Assembly (NCBI GenBank): GCA_905250075.1
Contig: CAJNOP010000040.1
Span: 1,130,817 to 1,194,816 of the forward strand
DNA from: Rotaria sp. Silwood1
Taxonomy: Eukaryota; Rotifera; Eurotatoria; Philodinida; Philodinidae
Direction of reading: 5' to 3'
Length of the DNA stretch: 64,000 bases
The notes under the pieces are model-generated. The model was given only the letters and a program-made list of their open reading frames with translations. It did not search any database and was not told the origin of the DNA. The stretch's first letter is position 1, and every line of letters starts with the position of its first letter. Shown here in pieces: positions 35,517 through 50,786 of the stretch. A program made the position numbers and the translations under genes.

Positions 35517-38500
35517 ATGAAAGTTGAATTAACACTTGAAAAAAATGTTGTTCTAAAACGTGATAAACCATGGTCACATTTTTATTTTCTCAATGATAAT
35601 GAACTTTTATGTTATAATGAAAATAAAAAATTTGAATTAGTTAATTCATCTAATGGTAAAATTGAACATATTTCAAATAAAACAATAACAAATATTTCTA
35701 AAACATCTCTTACTCATTGTATATCAAATAATGGTCAATTATGTGCATTTCTTTCTTCAAATTATGAAATAATAATATGGGATAAAGATAAATTAATTCG
35801 AACAATACCATCATGTTCATTAGCTAAAAAAGCAATTAAAACACCACCACAAATTTATATAAGTAATAATGGTGAACAAGCTATTCTTATTTTACAACAA
35901 CCATATCGATTATTTCTATGGATTAAATTATCTCATTCTCAATTAATATCTGCTAAAAATCATCATAAATCTCCAATATGTTCAAGTATATCGAGTCATA
36001 CAATAGGTGAAATAGGTACATGGCATGAAATAAATTTAGCAAATCAACAATTTGATATTATAAATGATGATCAATATCAAACATCTATTGATTGTTTTTT
36101 TCGTTCAAAAAATTCTTCAATTATTTGTGCATTTGCTTGTTTTGATCGATCAGGTTTTATTCAAATAAATCGTATTGATATTAATTGGAAATCAACAATT
36201 TATTCAGAACAATTAATATCATATTCATTTGAAATATTACAAATACCAATCATGTTACCATCATTATCATCATCATTATGTTTTATATGTTTTGCTCATT
36301 CATCACCTATATTAGCTATTGGTTTATCAACAAATATTCTATTAATATCATTAACAACATTAGTATTTTCAAAAATCATACCTATTGATTGTTCATTTAA
36401 AACATCATCACCAAGTCATTTACAAGTATTTATAAATGATTTAATATGGAGTTATGATGATCAATTTATAATTGGTTTAACAAATCGTGGTGGTCTATTT
36501 TTTCTTAATCGTTTTGGTTCACAATTAAATTTAATAACACAAGGTGAATGTATAACACAAGGACCATCATTATTTGTTATAATACATCCATTAATTGGAA
36601 AAGATAGTGAAGCAACAACACATTTAGGTTTAGATTCATTTATGCAATCAATTGCACCATTTTCAGATGATGATAAAACTAAACAACAAAAATTTTCTTT
36701 AGCTGTTAATACAAATAAATCATTAATTTATTGTAGTGATGGTTATCGTTTAGCACGTTTAACTTATTCAAATAAAATTCGTGATAGAAGATTTTATGAT
36801 CCATTACTTAGTTTATATTTAATGGATTTAAATAAACAACAACAACAAGAACATTCAGTTTTTATACATAAAACAAGGTAACAGATCAAGACGTATTAGA
36901 TCATAAATCTGTTCATTATTTCATTAAAATTTATGTATGATTCGATGTAGAATTTAAGACTAACCAGAAAATCTCTTTAGTTGTCCCTTTCTGATTTCCA
37001 TGATATTTTTTTCTCTAAATACTCAATAATATTATAATCAAAATCTTCAAAAGGAATTTGGTTTTATATTGAGTTTTCTAGTCATTTCAGATCCATTCTA
37101 CAATGTCTAGGATAATAAAGGCTAGAAATACTAACCTAAGTTACTCATCATTGAGATTGCAATCGATATGGTGAGATAACTTGCTTACAGAAATATTGCT
37201 TTTGTTCCAGAATGGTTTCATAAGATAGAGCATTCAATTTTGTAACAGTTACTAGAAGAAAAATACTCACTAAAACAACTTTTCAATGTCTTTCATTCGT
37301 CACTTCCTTATTGGTTAGTCGTATGTTGACTGAAAATTTGTACAACACATTTCAAACTCAACGAATACTGATCACGTGACAAGTCTTGAGTACGTTATTT
37401 TCTCAAGATGCTTTTGTATCTTATGGACATTTAGCAGATGTTTAGTCAAAATTGAGTTGATATATGTCTATTTCATATGCTTTCATAAGCATTTTTTTTC
37501 TCGAAAAATTAAGTCAAAGTTTCCCTCAGGTTCCACTCAAAAAATGAATTTCACTGAAATGTTGTTGAGACAATTGAGATTGAAATTAAAACATGTAGTA
37601 TGCAGTCCGATTGAATTTCTCGACACAAAAAATGTTGAGGAAAACATATTGAATACAGATAAATCAATTCACTTTTTGATGTTGATTTCAAATGTAGTTC
37701 TGGTTATGAAAATAACTTTTTTAATTAAAAATCTGCTAAATATCCATAAGACACAAGATCTTCCCTGATGAATGATGTGCTTGACACTTTTCAGGTGACC
37801 AGTATCCTTAAAGTTTGAAAAGTGATATAGAGCGATATATCAAGAGTTACTTGAATCGAACCTTATGAGTCGCATCATTCAAGGAATAGATAAGCAGTAC
37901 AGAATTTTCAATTAATATATTGCTGACCGCTAATGAAGTGGCGAATACAAAACACTGAGAAATTATTTTCATAGATGTTTTTTCTAATAGTGATTGTCGC
38001 AGACTTGAATACTCTATCTAATAAGACTAATCTGCCATGAAAGCAACATTTTTATAAGGAATTTATCTCATAGTATAGATGACGATTTCGACAACAAGGA
38101 ACTAAGATTAATTATTGCTAGCCTTTATTGCTCTAGACATTATTGACTCATTCATAAATTTTAATAATCTAAATAATGGACAGATTTGTGGTCTTATGCG
38201 CTCTAGTCCTTTTCGTTTTTTACTAGGCTAAAAATAAAATAAAATCTTATTTAGATCATTTGATGAATTTCCAAAAGTTGGTGATCGTATTGATACAGAA
38301 AGTATTGGTGGTGGTGAAATAAACATGTCAAAAAAATATGGAAGTTCAACATCATTAACAATTGATGATTTACCTGAATTGTCATTAGATGATATTTTTT
38401 CTGCATATCATCTTCTTTTAACATCATCGGAACGTATTCAACATGAAATATGTTCATGTCTTGAAAGAACAACACGAACAATACTTCTAGCACCGAATAA

Positions 38501-41500
38501 TAATGATATACTTACATCAATTCAATTATCACATTGTTTAACAAATCTTGTTTTATCATCATCATTTGGTTCATTAACATTTTTACATCTTTCATGTTTA
38601 ACAAAATTTATACCATTATTTATCGATGTATTTAACCAACAAACAACTGTTGTAAATGATCCAGAATTATTACAATTATGTATTTTATATATTATTGAAC
38701 AGTGGTTACAAGCTATTTTATATATACCAACAAAATTCAAAACATTTGAATTATGTCGAAGACAAAAAGTAGTGACATATAATGAAGGAGACGAAGAACA
38801 AGAAGAAGAAGATGAAAAAAATTTTCGACTTTGTAAAGGAATTAAACAATTAGAATTATTACAAGGAACAAATATAAAATTAGATGATTTTTTACCATCC
38901 TCATTACCTAATCGACGACAGAATTTACAGGTAAAGATTTTCTTATGGCAAATACCTTCCAATTGATCATTTCCTTGTGAGTTGAGATCATGTGTAACAT
39001 ACAGATTCAAATGAGTTATAAATATTATGAAAAGAGTTCATACTCTTCGTTTATTGCTGCGAAGGTAAGGACGCATCAATTTCTAGAGCAAAATATTAAA
39101 GAGAACATTTTTTTTCCTTGTGAACTATTTATATTAGCTATGAGTAGTTATTCTTGTTCTATCCGGAGCTCTAGTCAAAATTAATGACTTAGCAAACAAA
39201 GGTTTCAGTATCGATAAAAATTTCCTAATTTTTAGTTTATTTCGAACAATTTCAACATCTGTACTTTGCATTAGATAATTGCTAGGAGTGAACATATTGT
39301 AGCCTCTGATTAGAAATTTAAAGAATTGGTTTATTCCTGCTTAGAAAAACATGTGTTCAATATTCAGAATTATCAGACTTCTAAGAGTTCTTCATATTAG
39401 TTGTGATTAGATTTTTTTCCAAAATAAAAACACTATTGTTATGAATAGTAAAGGCTTGTCTGAAACAAATAATCTATCTGAGATCTGTCCTAATTGTTGA
39501 CTATGTTAGTGTTATTAATATTTTTGTAGGACATTCTCTATAAAATTCTCAACTATATTAATATTTCTTTATATGTGTTTTTATATTCAAGGCAAATGAT
39601 TCACGTTATAATCGTTTTACTCTTCTTCGTTCATGGTATAAATTATGGATATCAATAGAAAAGAAATTTTATCTTGATATAAAAAATATACCAAAATATT
39701 TAACAACAATTCGCCTTTTTATTCAATCAATATTACATTCATATCCATCATTAAATGCTATTCGTCTATTACCATATGGTCATCAAATTGATTTAAATGA
39801 TCTTTTTCCACCAGTAATAGCACCTGTTGATCATCCATTGCATACAAAAGGTTATTCAACATTAAATGAACGTCGAAAACATCGTCGTCGATCACGTAAT
39901 TCAATTGATATGCCAAATTCAGCACGTTCATATCGTCATGGAAAACCACCAACAGAAGCACGTAAAGCTCTTGCACTTCATCGTGTACTTTATGCATTAA
40001 TTGAACAATATAATATTCGTGATGCAGTATGCATACTTAATGTTGCTTTACGACGTGAAACATCACTTTTATCATCATGTCTTCCAATAGATTTATTTAG
40101 TGCAAATTTATTTCAACATATTGATACTCGAACTTATTTTGGTATGCCTGGTAATGCTTTACGTTCTGTTCTACGTACTTTAGCTCGATTTATGGCTCGA
40201 TCAATGATAACAACAGATAATAATGAAGAACAACAACAACAACAACAACAGTTATTTATTTATTCAGTTGATGCAGCATGTCCATTACCGAATCTATTTA
40301 AAACAAAACAAACAACAAATGAACAATTAAAACATCGAATGATTTATATTGATCGACATCGTTTAAATTTAGCTATTCAACAACAAAAAATGAATAAATT
40401 TTGGCAACCATTAAAAGTACTTGAATTATTTATACTTGGTCAATCACCAAATGAAGCTGTGTAAGTATACAATGTTTGATAATTCAATGTGCTATAGAAA
40501 GATAGAAAGAAAAAAAAAATATCTCAACCAGAAAGTATCGAAAAAAAAAGTAATCTGTCTAGTAAATGTTGACTTTAGATATCTGTAGGTTATTCTTGAT
40601 TTTCTTATTATTCTATGAGTTTGTATTTGTAACTAGTAGCTACAATGATGAATAATAATTGATAGAGATTAAGTAAAATAGTCAGAAAAATAACTACTAA
40701 ACGACTAAAAGTTTGTCATCATGATCACAACGGCTTCATCTTCATCGGATGTAGGTCAGTTAACATTTTCAGTTATTTTATTTATTTATTCATAAAAAAG
40801 AAGATCTTTAATCTTATCAGATGATTATATTTTCTAATTGAATAGAAAAACTATAAATATAAAATGTTCCAAATACACAATTAATGAATGTGCAGCAAAA
40901 TTTTCTACATTGATTGATTGAAATGATTGATGATCATATTCGCCCTGCAGATATAGTATAAATTTAAGGACGTGGGTTCCATAAAAGTTTTTTTCTTTTG
41001 TCTTGCGTATAATTTCTGCTAGAATGGTAGTATTATCTCTTACAGCAAAAAAGTCTATTTTGATGGTCAGAATTTTTTAAAGCCAATTTCGATCTTTCCA
41101 CTACCAATCGGTACATGTATAACTTTTATCTTGAGGAAGAAAAAAAAAATTTTTATTTGGTCTAATGAGAGACAAAATATGGTTATTCTTTACAATACGC
41201 ATACTCTCTCAAATTAATGGTGTCGTGTTTTATAAACTCTATAACAAGTTTAATATCTAGGTGTACATTAACTTTTATATTGTACTATTCGACACAAGTT
41301 TGCAACATGTAGTTTTCAAAATTGTTGAGTTTTTCATTCTTAAATCTATACAGCTTTCGAGAAATATTTTTATTTAATGCATAATAATAATAATTTAGAG
41401 ACTTACCTATATTTCTACATGCCCTATCTCTTTGTTTATGCATTTCTATGATATATCTTTTCTAACAATGGTCACCATACCTGAGTATCAACGTAGTTCT

Positions 41501-43968
41501 ATATGGATCCACAAGGCGCTGTGCTCAAAAGATGATCCTGGATAACTCACTAACAGCTCTGTCTCGAATCACTTGTCCAGTAGGATATCGACCACATTGT
41601 CACAAATCTACTCTTGTGATTAGTTAGTGCGTATACAAAATGCAAGAACTCTGAGTCAGTTTAGTCTTCTGTTCAAAGTTATAGTTAGTATTATTTCTAG
41701 GAAATATATCGAACTATGGAATCTGCAACTAAGCAGCATCCCATATCGAAAGGTAGAGATAGTCTTCCTTTTGTAAAAATAACTTCAACATAAAATAAAA
41801 GTGCAGTATTTTTTAATTTATTCTTCGTATTTAGATTGTTTTCTAAATTAGTTGGTGATTGGCGAACAGCATTATGTCTAGCTTCTATATTACCACCACA
41901 TAATGGATTATATGATACATCTAGATCAACAAAACATACATCTCCATCATATACACCATTAAATACAATAACAGTTGATGCATTACTTTATACAAAATTA
42001 TGTGAATATCTTCAAATTGATAATCTTAAATCTGTACTTAAACGTACTTATAAACAAGATGAAATAATGTTATTTATTAAAAATGTCTCTGCAACATTAG
42101 AACAATTTCTTCAATGTGCAACACTTTTACAAGTACCATTAACTGAAATGTTATTAAGACGTTTAAATGCAATTATGATTTATTTATTTACATTAATACC
42201 AATAATTATATCATCAAAATATTATTTACCATGTCCACCAATATATGCTTCAATATTAAATACATATGATGATGATAAATATGATATAACATGTAAATAT
42301 GAAACACATATACGTTTAATTTATTATCGTACAATACATATATTTATAGAAATATTATCAGCTAGTCGAATACAATTATCATGTCTTAAATGGTATTTAG
42401 ATTATTTAACAATGACAAATAATCGACGTAAAAAAACAACAGATGAAACCACTGATAGTTTTTATTCAATTAAAATGTTACTTAAATCATTACGTTTTCA
42501 TAAATTACCAAATATACCTGATCGAATATTAATTTATTTTCGTGATTTTTGTATTATTTTATTTTTATTAGATACTCGTGATCGTTTATCACTTACTTTA
42601 CGTCATTATTTACGTCATAAAATTGAATCAATAAATTCATCGGATAAACTTGCATGGAAAATTATTAGTTATGCAACAATACTTCTTTCATTTCGTTGTT
42701 TAATATCAGATGAAATTGATTTATTACGTATTGTATTAAATCTTTTTTTTGATTTAACACCATCAGAACAATTAATGAGAGCATTAGCTACATTAATTAT
42801 TGCACGGCAACATCAAGATCATGATACAGATAATAATGATGAAGTTACATTAATTATTAATAAATTAAAAGCAAAATGGATGCAAATTAATCCAACTTAT
42901 ATTCAATTATATGAAGGATTTTTAGAAACAATTATTCTACAAGATGTTCAAGGAGATATTATTCAACACTATATGAGCGATATGTAAGATGAATTTGATA
43001 ATTTTTTTTTCTGTTTATTATTGTAAAACATATTCTCAATAATTCATCTTTTAATTATAAATCCGAAATATCATTCAAGTAATTTTATTCTAAAGACTCT
43101 CAAAAATTGATCCTAGACTAATTGTATGTAAATCAAGTGAAATTTTCAATCTTCTAAAATGATGTTTTCAGAGAATATTCAGCAGACAAGGATAAAATCT
43201 GTCTAACGAAAGTCGACTTTTTTTGTGGGTTGAGGAGAAAGTTACAAACTGAGTATGAAGCATTTTTTATCGATTTTCCCCTTACAGAAACATAGCACGG
43301 ATGCAAAGACTGTCTATTGTTATTTTTCAAGAAAACTTGATGTATTAATTATACAAAAGAAAAATTATTCAGAGTAGATAAGCCTACACCCTCTTATACT
43401 GTATTTGTGATAATCTTCTATTTAGTATGATGTAGAAAGAAAAGCTCAAATTTTAAAATGCATTATAATTCTTCAAATATTTACTTGTAGACATGATCAT
43501 CATAATCAAGAACCATTATTTGATTTTAAACCTAAATGGTTTGAAACATGTGTTGAATACGGTGAATTTATGACAATGCTTATACCACTTCTTCTTGATA
43601 CATCATCATTAACTAATACAAAACAACAAGAATTAAATAATGATCATACTAAATTTGATAGTAAATCAATACCTTTATTACAAACAATGAGTACAAAATT
43701 TCGCGAATTAGAATTACCGACAAGTCTAGATAAACGATATTTACTTAAACAAACTCCACTCTTTGTTCCACCGCATGAATATGTAGTTTTTCCTGTACGT
43801 GTTGTTCCTTATGATACACAACAAACTATGTTTCAACAAACACCAACAAGTATAAATAATATGACTATTGGAAGTTTTGTTAGTACATCGTCAACACAAC
43901 AACCACCAGGTGTTGTTATTCTTGAAAATCATCATCGACGTAATTATTATAATCCCGTTAGTAATAAT

Positions 43969-44008
<40 letters not shown>

Positions 44009-47000
44009 GAAATTTATCGATGGAATGGGATGGACGTTCAGATGATCCCTCACGATCACATGTACGACAATTTGATGAGCCATATGCTGAAGCAGCTCGA
44101 CGTAGTATTTGGATGGTAGGTTGGGCTCATCGTGATTTTACAACAACTACTGATCAAACGCAAACAACTGGTATGCGTATTCCTGTATCAGCACAATTTC
44201 TTGCATCAAGTTCATTAGTTAGTGATCCACAACATTATGAAACAGTTGTTAAACAACATTTACAACAAACTAAATTAAATAATAATCAAGCAGATAATGA
44301 TAGTGATTTAACGAATGTAACTAAAGATAGTGAAGATGATGATAGAAGTCGTACACCAAGTGATTTACCATCAAGTCCTCGTCGACGTGATGTTTCATTT
44401 CGAAGAAATTCACTTGAAGAAAGTGTATCATTACCTGTGATGAGTAATGATGGTGGTGGTGGAGATTTAGGTCGTAGTCATGATTTTCGTGCACCATCAC
44501 GTGAAACTGGTATTGATGAAACATTAACTTATGATCCACGTGATATGCTAGCTGAATATAAAGATTCAACTGGTCATCAACCTAGATCTCAACTAAGATC
44601 AAGTCCAACATTCCAAGTCTCACCATCAACAACGAATGGATTTCAACAACAATCACCTCATTCAGTTCGGCAATCAAATAGTGATCGTCGTTTTCTTGAT
44701 GATTCGGATCCATATTTACCTTTGAGACTCGAACAAGAAGAACGAGAGAAATATGCTATGAGAGGTAATAGATAATTTTATCTTACTATTAAGAAAGAAT
44801 TAAGTTTTGAATATTAACTATTAAATACAATCGAATTTAGTTTAAATTAAATTTTCATAAATTGAATAACTTGAATTTATATTATGGATTCATTTACAAG
44901 AAGTTATTTAAATCATATAAAAATTGTTGTATAGTATTCTTTCAAAGGTTTACATTACTTTGAATTTTGTCGTTAAATATACTAATTGAAAAATTCTGTA
45001 AAGGCTTATTCGTAAGATTTTTCAATAGTTTCATAAAATCAAACAAAATAGAGTAATTCATTTTCTTGATATCTATTAAGTTAATCTAGTTTCTGATTGA
45101 GGCAAATATACAGTATATGTGTTTTTACCATTAGATACGAACAGAACAACATCTTCGAAACGATCTCCTCTTGGTCATTATCCATCGTCTCGAAATTCGC
45201 ATAGTCATCAACCATCATATCAAGATACAAATAGTCGTCGATCTCCTACACGAGATGCACATAGCCATCGATCTCCTACTAGAGATACATATAGTTATCG
45301 ACCATCTTCTCGAGATCCACAACATGATCGTCAATATCATCAATATTTTCCACAACTGCCACCATCATCATATGATCAAGCTCGAGCACCTGTGCCTATT
45401 CAATATACTTCAATACGTTTACCACTTCTTCGTCTCGGAGCGCCTGTAATCACTACTACACCGATGTTAGCACAAGCACGATATCCACCACCTCCACCAC
45501 CACCGGTTGCTTTTTATCCACCTAGACCAATATATGTTTCAACAGCACCTCGTCCTCCTCTTTCAATGCTTCATTTAGCTCCTCAACTTCCACCACCAGC
45601 AGCAATTTCACCACGAGCAACACGAGCTGATCAACAAAAGTTGTCCTATGTGCAAAATATTATGCACCGATATGCTGAAAGCAATCGACCTCGTCTTCAA
45701 TTATTACAAATGCGTCCACACCCTAAAATACCTGATACTACTGAATTAAAAGTACCAATGCCTGCACCTAATATTGTTACTACATCATCTGATACAAAAA
45801 TTGATACAGGTATACAAGTTGACGTACCTCGACAAGATGGTTTTGTTATTGAACCAGGTCTTTTTCAAGTAAGTTTTTGTTTTATTTTCAACAACAAAAA
45901 AAAAACGAAATTTTTATTTATCAACATTCATCATAGGCATTATTACGAGATGCTACTGGTGTAAATTTTACATCAGCTGAAGCTCATTATTCTGCTGCTC
46001 GTCAAATTCAACAACAAGCAATTGAAGCTCGTCGTCGTGAACGATCTACAATGACTGATTTACCAGCTCATCAAATTTTATATGATTTACAATATGCTCG
46101 TGGTGGTGAAGGAGATGAAAGAAAATTTGTTAATGTTACTGATATAGCTGGTCCACATGCTGATGCATTACTAGCTCAAATCAGACGAGATCAAATGGAA
46201 CGAGAACAACTTCATTTACGACAACAACAACCACCGCCACCATCAATACCAATGGTTACTAATGTAACTGAAATGCCATCAACTACTTATCCCATTGGTT
46301 TCGAACGACAACATACACAACTATTACAACAACAACAAGAATCTATGACACAACCTTCGTATCCAAACGGATTTGAAAAGCAACCTTTAGGTTTTTATAA
46401 TCCTGATGAATTGCAACAAAAAAGTGAACTTATTTTGCAACGTCGACGACAACGAGAACAAGAAGAAAAACAAGCCGAACGACTTGCTTTTGGTAATATT
46501 GCTGATGATCGTTCTCAACGAAGAGTTTCGTATGAACCACACATACAAACATATGAATCAGATGAACATGTATATATTTGATTGAATCAAATTCTATTAT
46601 ATAATTGTTGTTGTTTTTTGTTTCAGGATGTTCCTCTTGAATATCTAATAAAGCAACCTCGTCTCACAGAACTAACATCAGATACAAGTTCACATGTAGT
46701 AGATCCTATTTCAGTTCGTTCAACTACACCTCGTTCACCACATAAACAAATTTCTAGTGAACATCCGATTTCAATAAAGACTACAACACCTCGTGATCCA
46801 TTTTCTCCGCGTAAACAAGTTTCAAGTGAACGGCGAACTTCAATTAAGACTACTACACCTCGTGATTCGTTTTCTCCACGTAAACAAGTTTCAAGTGAAC
46901 AACCAATTTCAATTAAAACTACTACACCTCGTGATCCATTTTCTCCACGTAAAACTGTCAGTCACTCGTCATATTCAGCAACTGGTACACCACGTAAAGC

Positions 47001-48486
47001 TACATCACCTACAATTGCTGATCGACATCGTGAAGCTCGTCAACGACAGCAACAAATATTATCACGTCTACGTGATGAAAATGCTCTTCGTTTTGCTGAT
47101 GCTGTTCTTCATGGTGAACCTATACCACCAACACGAGCTTTAGATGAATTTCAAATTGAACCATTAGAAACAAGTTTCACATCAACTGTACGTGAACTGG
47201 CTAGTGCTGATGGCATTATTAATCGTACATATGATCTGGATTTTAATGATGATGATGTTGATATAGGTGATGATTATGTCGAACGAATACCATCGAGACC
47301 AATGTCAGCGACAACATCTCATTTTAATCATAATGCAACACAATATTCAACATCATCTTCAGTCCTACCACGACCATCATCAGCATCATCAATAAGATCT
47401 TCTCGAAAAATCACACCAATGGGAAAAGCTATTATTCAGGTTTGAACTGTTTCTTTTTGAATTACTTCTAATTAACTGAATATATTTGTTGAAATTTAAT
47501 AGAGGATTTCTTTCTATATACGAAGAGTATCGATTTATATTCTGTTTAGGCTAAACAAAAAGGTCCACCACCAGCTCGTAGTAATATGGCAAGAAAACGA
47601 CCACTTTCATCTCCAGCAAATCTTGGACAAAAACGAGGTTCAATGACTGCTCCTGTAAAAAGCAGTCAAGTTCACACACAACTGGTACGAACTATACGTA
47701 AAGCATCACCACCTGCTCATAAACCAACGACATACAATCAACGTGTACGTGCTTTAAATAAGACAGATAGTGATATACGAACAATGGTGAAACCTGATTC
47801 AACTGATCCTAAAGCACTCATGCGTTTGTATGGTACACGACGAGTACCAGGTCTTTATGTACCTTATGAAAAGACGGAACCACGAGTAACAAAGACCTAT
47901 TCAGAACGAATGAAAGAATTGCAACGACCTGCATCAGCTCAACCTCAAAGGCAACGACAATCACAAAGACAACAAGAAGAAGAATTTGAACGTCCATCAA
48001 GTGCTCCCTCTAGGTAAGCATTCATATGGATCACGTAAAGAATAAATTGTTATTTTTCTATTTTTAAATATTATTTCAAGTTCTGTGAGTTTGTCCGATT
48101 GGGAAGTTGATGATCGTGTTAAACAATTATTAGCTGACGATCAAGATACATTACCTTATAAAAAATTGACTAAAACAGTAACACCATTAGCTGATCTTGA
48201 TGAACTTGATGATGATAATATGGATGAAACAACTTATAGTTTGACTCGTGTAACTGAACAAACAAATGAAAATACTTATGGTGAAGATCTTCGATTACTA
48301 CAAAATCGACGATCTAGCGCATTGAATACCAATACATATGGTGGTACAAGAGTTAGTGCACGAAGTAGTGCTGGTGGTGATATGACAGCACGTGATGAAA
48401 GTGAATTATCAAGAGGTGAAAGTAGTATTAACAGCTACCTTGATTGGAGTGTAATTGATAAAGATTTTCCGACAGGAACACAATAA
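35517..48486 (+). CDS. CPLANE1: CPLANE1-like ciliogenesis and planar polarity effector (C5orf42/JBTS17 family)
   Basis: Ten exons, all in phase: 35517-36877, 38255-38930, 39592-40460, 41835-42983, 43491-44764, 45135-45868, 45937-46569, 46627-47439, 47550-48013, 48081-48486. They give 8379 nt or 2792 aa (human about 3200). The N-terminal 450 residues are beta-propeller-like. They follow the human protein in order: KPWSHFYFL, IIIWDKDKLIRTIP, DLIWSYDDQF, ITQGPSLF..HPLI, FSLAVN..YCSDGYRLARL. The helical middle contains SKLVGDWRTALCLA. The C-terminal third is disordered, with poly-N (about 43970-44008), RSPTRD-like repeats, poly-P, and three 23-residue units containing SIKTTTPRDPFSPRKQ. CPLANE proteins recruit IFT-A components to the basal body (known for vertebrates; role here inferred). 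AATAAA at 48571 is a plausible polyadenylation signal. Confidence 0.85.
43965..44010 (+). repeat. AAT trinucleotide run encoding poly-Asn
   Basis: About a dozen AAT codons within the CPLANE1-like exon 43491-44764. It remains in frame and lies in a disordered part of the protein. Confidence 0.85.
46740..46955 (+). repeat. 69-bp coding tandem repeat in CPLANE1-like gene
   Basis: Three near-identical 23-residue units with core SIKTTTPRDPFSPRKQVSSE, preceded by a decayed copy (SVRSTTPRSPHKQISSE). Each unit offers TP and SP sites for proline-directed kinases. Confidence 0.8.
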
Positions 48487-49983
48487 ACTTTATATATATA
48501 ATGTTTTTTTTCCTTGTCTTTTCTATGCTTTTATTGTCACGTAGTATTAATAAGTTTTATTGATGGGAATAATAAAACGATAGAAGCAACGTTTTTACGT
48601 TCTAGATTGAAAATACTTCTTTTGTTCTACTTTCCTAATGCTACAATTGATGAATTCGTTAACAATGAAAGTAAAAAAATTGAGACAATCAATTTCACAA
48701 GATGCCTTTCTCTTTTTTTTTTGAATCCACTAATGATTAAATCTTTATTATTACAAAAGAAAAAGAAGTCATATTTTTATACTCTCTTAATTGATTGCTT
48801 TTTATTTTTGAAACGGTCTTCACCTATCGTTTAGTTTTATTCGTACGAGAAGAAGTTTCTTTGTCTACATGTATGATATAAACTTATCGAAAGATTTCAA
48901 GAACCCGCAGTATTCACAGGATGAATTTGTGAAAATTATTTCTTGTAGTAGTATATTGAATAGAAATTCATGTGCAATCAAAGCTTTTATTATCACTATT
49001 TGAGCAATGAATAATATTGTTCAGGATAGAAGTACTATAAAATAGAGAATAGTAAGAAAATATAAAACAATAATTTCCAAAAATAAAATTACTCTACCAT
49101 ACTGATCTAATACATCTCCAAAAATTTATGCTTATCATTATGAAACCGTTTAAAAAGTAAACTGGTTTGTAATATTTCGGTCATTCTATATGTTAAATTC
49201 CTATGCAATACACGATTATATTTCAAGTATGACCTATTCTTTCGCAGATCATTCAAATAGATTAATTTGTACTTATCTGCTTTTTCTCTAACAAAAACAA
49301 TATTCGAAATTGTTGACCATTGGTGTCTTTTGATAATCTATAATGGCGCCTGTCTTAAAACTATTAAACAAATTTAGTTCAAAATTCAACTCAATGTACT
49401 GATTGCCATTTAACTATCATTGAGTATTTGTGTGACACATATATCAGCAGTGCATGCTTAAATTGCGCTTAGACAGTTCATGCCCTTCTCGTATAATTCA
49501 ACGAATGATAGATGCCTATCTATGAAAAATCAGAGTATACGAAAATCAACATCAATTTTGAGGTTAATTCTGCTTATGTAACACGACTTGACCGTGCTTG
49601 TTCTCGAAACATAAAAAAATCATCTTTAACTGTCTTTATCAAAGAGGTTTCTCTCATGAGCAACAGACGCTTTAACGTAGACATAACTGTGTTCCTTAGC
49701 TGTTTCTGCCAATTTCAACTAGAATTTTGAGCAAAACGACTAAGTCTCTTTTGAGACACGCTTAAAGTGGTGTTCACTATTTTTCACTTTTGGTTTCCTG
49801 CATTTGCATGGATTCTAACGTTTTCTTTTTTTTGCTTAACTTGAAGTGCTTAAACTAGTTTTGCGCTCATTTCTCTTATAAAATACCGTTGCTGGTAGCT
49901 GCTTCAGACTTTGCTATGAATTATTCTTGGATGTCAGATGATGCCAATTCCACTTTTTAATTGTTGCATCTCAAACAGTAAAG

Positions 49984-50437
49984 GCAGAACAAGCTTTTCA
50001 ATTATCCCACGGATGACTAGTGTTAGACGGATCTCTGCTTTGGTATTGCCTCGTGCTAAAAAGCTGTTATAGAAGTGTCACTGAAAAAGAAGTCAAATTA
50101 AATCAATTTACATGGGCTGCCATATCGTGTAGAAATAAATCGTCTTCCACCGAAGCCCATCGAAATGATAATTTTTTTTCAAGGCTCGTGACTACTATAA
50201 TTATCACTATTGATCAAGTAAAGCGATAACAAGTGTCATGAACCAAAAAGAAAAAAGTATTATCATTTCGATGGGCTTCCGTGGAAGACAACTAATTCCT
50301 AAACGACATGGCAGTCCATGTAAAATTGATTTAATTGAAATTCTTTTTCAATGATATTTCTGTAGCAGTTTTTAGCATGAAGTAAAACCAAATTAGAAGT
50401 TCTTCTGGCACTAGTCGTCCAGGAATAATTGAAGGCA
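49984..50437. repeat. foldback element with arms of about 180 bp
   Basis: The left arm 49984-50171 and right arm 50260-50437 are imperfect inverted copies around an 88-base centre. The shared core near the centre is CGATGGGCTTC with ATTATCATTT, and the shared outer part includes ATGACTAGTG / CACTAGTCGTC. Both arms, read in the same sense, can encode a similar CYR..EKE..LNQF segment, so the arms may descend from a duplicated coding or transposon fragment. Confidence 0.6.
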
Positions 50438-50687
50438 ATTTTTGTGCATTTTTAGTATGATTTCTTTGAGGTACGAACTCAAACAGACAAATCTGCTACT
50501 TCTGAGCTAAAATGCACTCAAGAAAATTCTGAATCATTTTCTATCTAGTTCACGATCGTCATAACCTTTTGAATAGAAGGATATGTGAAACGTGAAACTG
50601 ATAGTCGCAAAAACATTGGCAAAATTTTATTGAAAATAACACGATTGAGCAGCGGTCTGCTTCCTTCCCCCAAGGATATGGGTGAGG

Positions 50688-50786
50688 TGAATGTGAGTGT
50701 GGTTATGTATCAGTGTTTTCTGTTCATATAAAGGCCAACATTCACATTAATACTCACACGCTTACTACCCACACCACCTCACAGTC
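50688..50786. repeat. G/T-rich hairpin
   Basis: The left arm GGGTGAGGTGAATGTGAGTG is followed by a C/A-rich right arm (CACTCACACGCTTACTACCC-like) with a roughly 40-base loop. It is a degenerate member of the telomere-like hairpin group. Confidence 0.4.
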
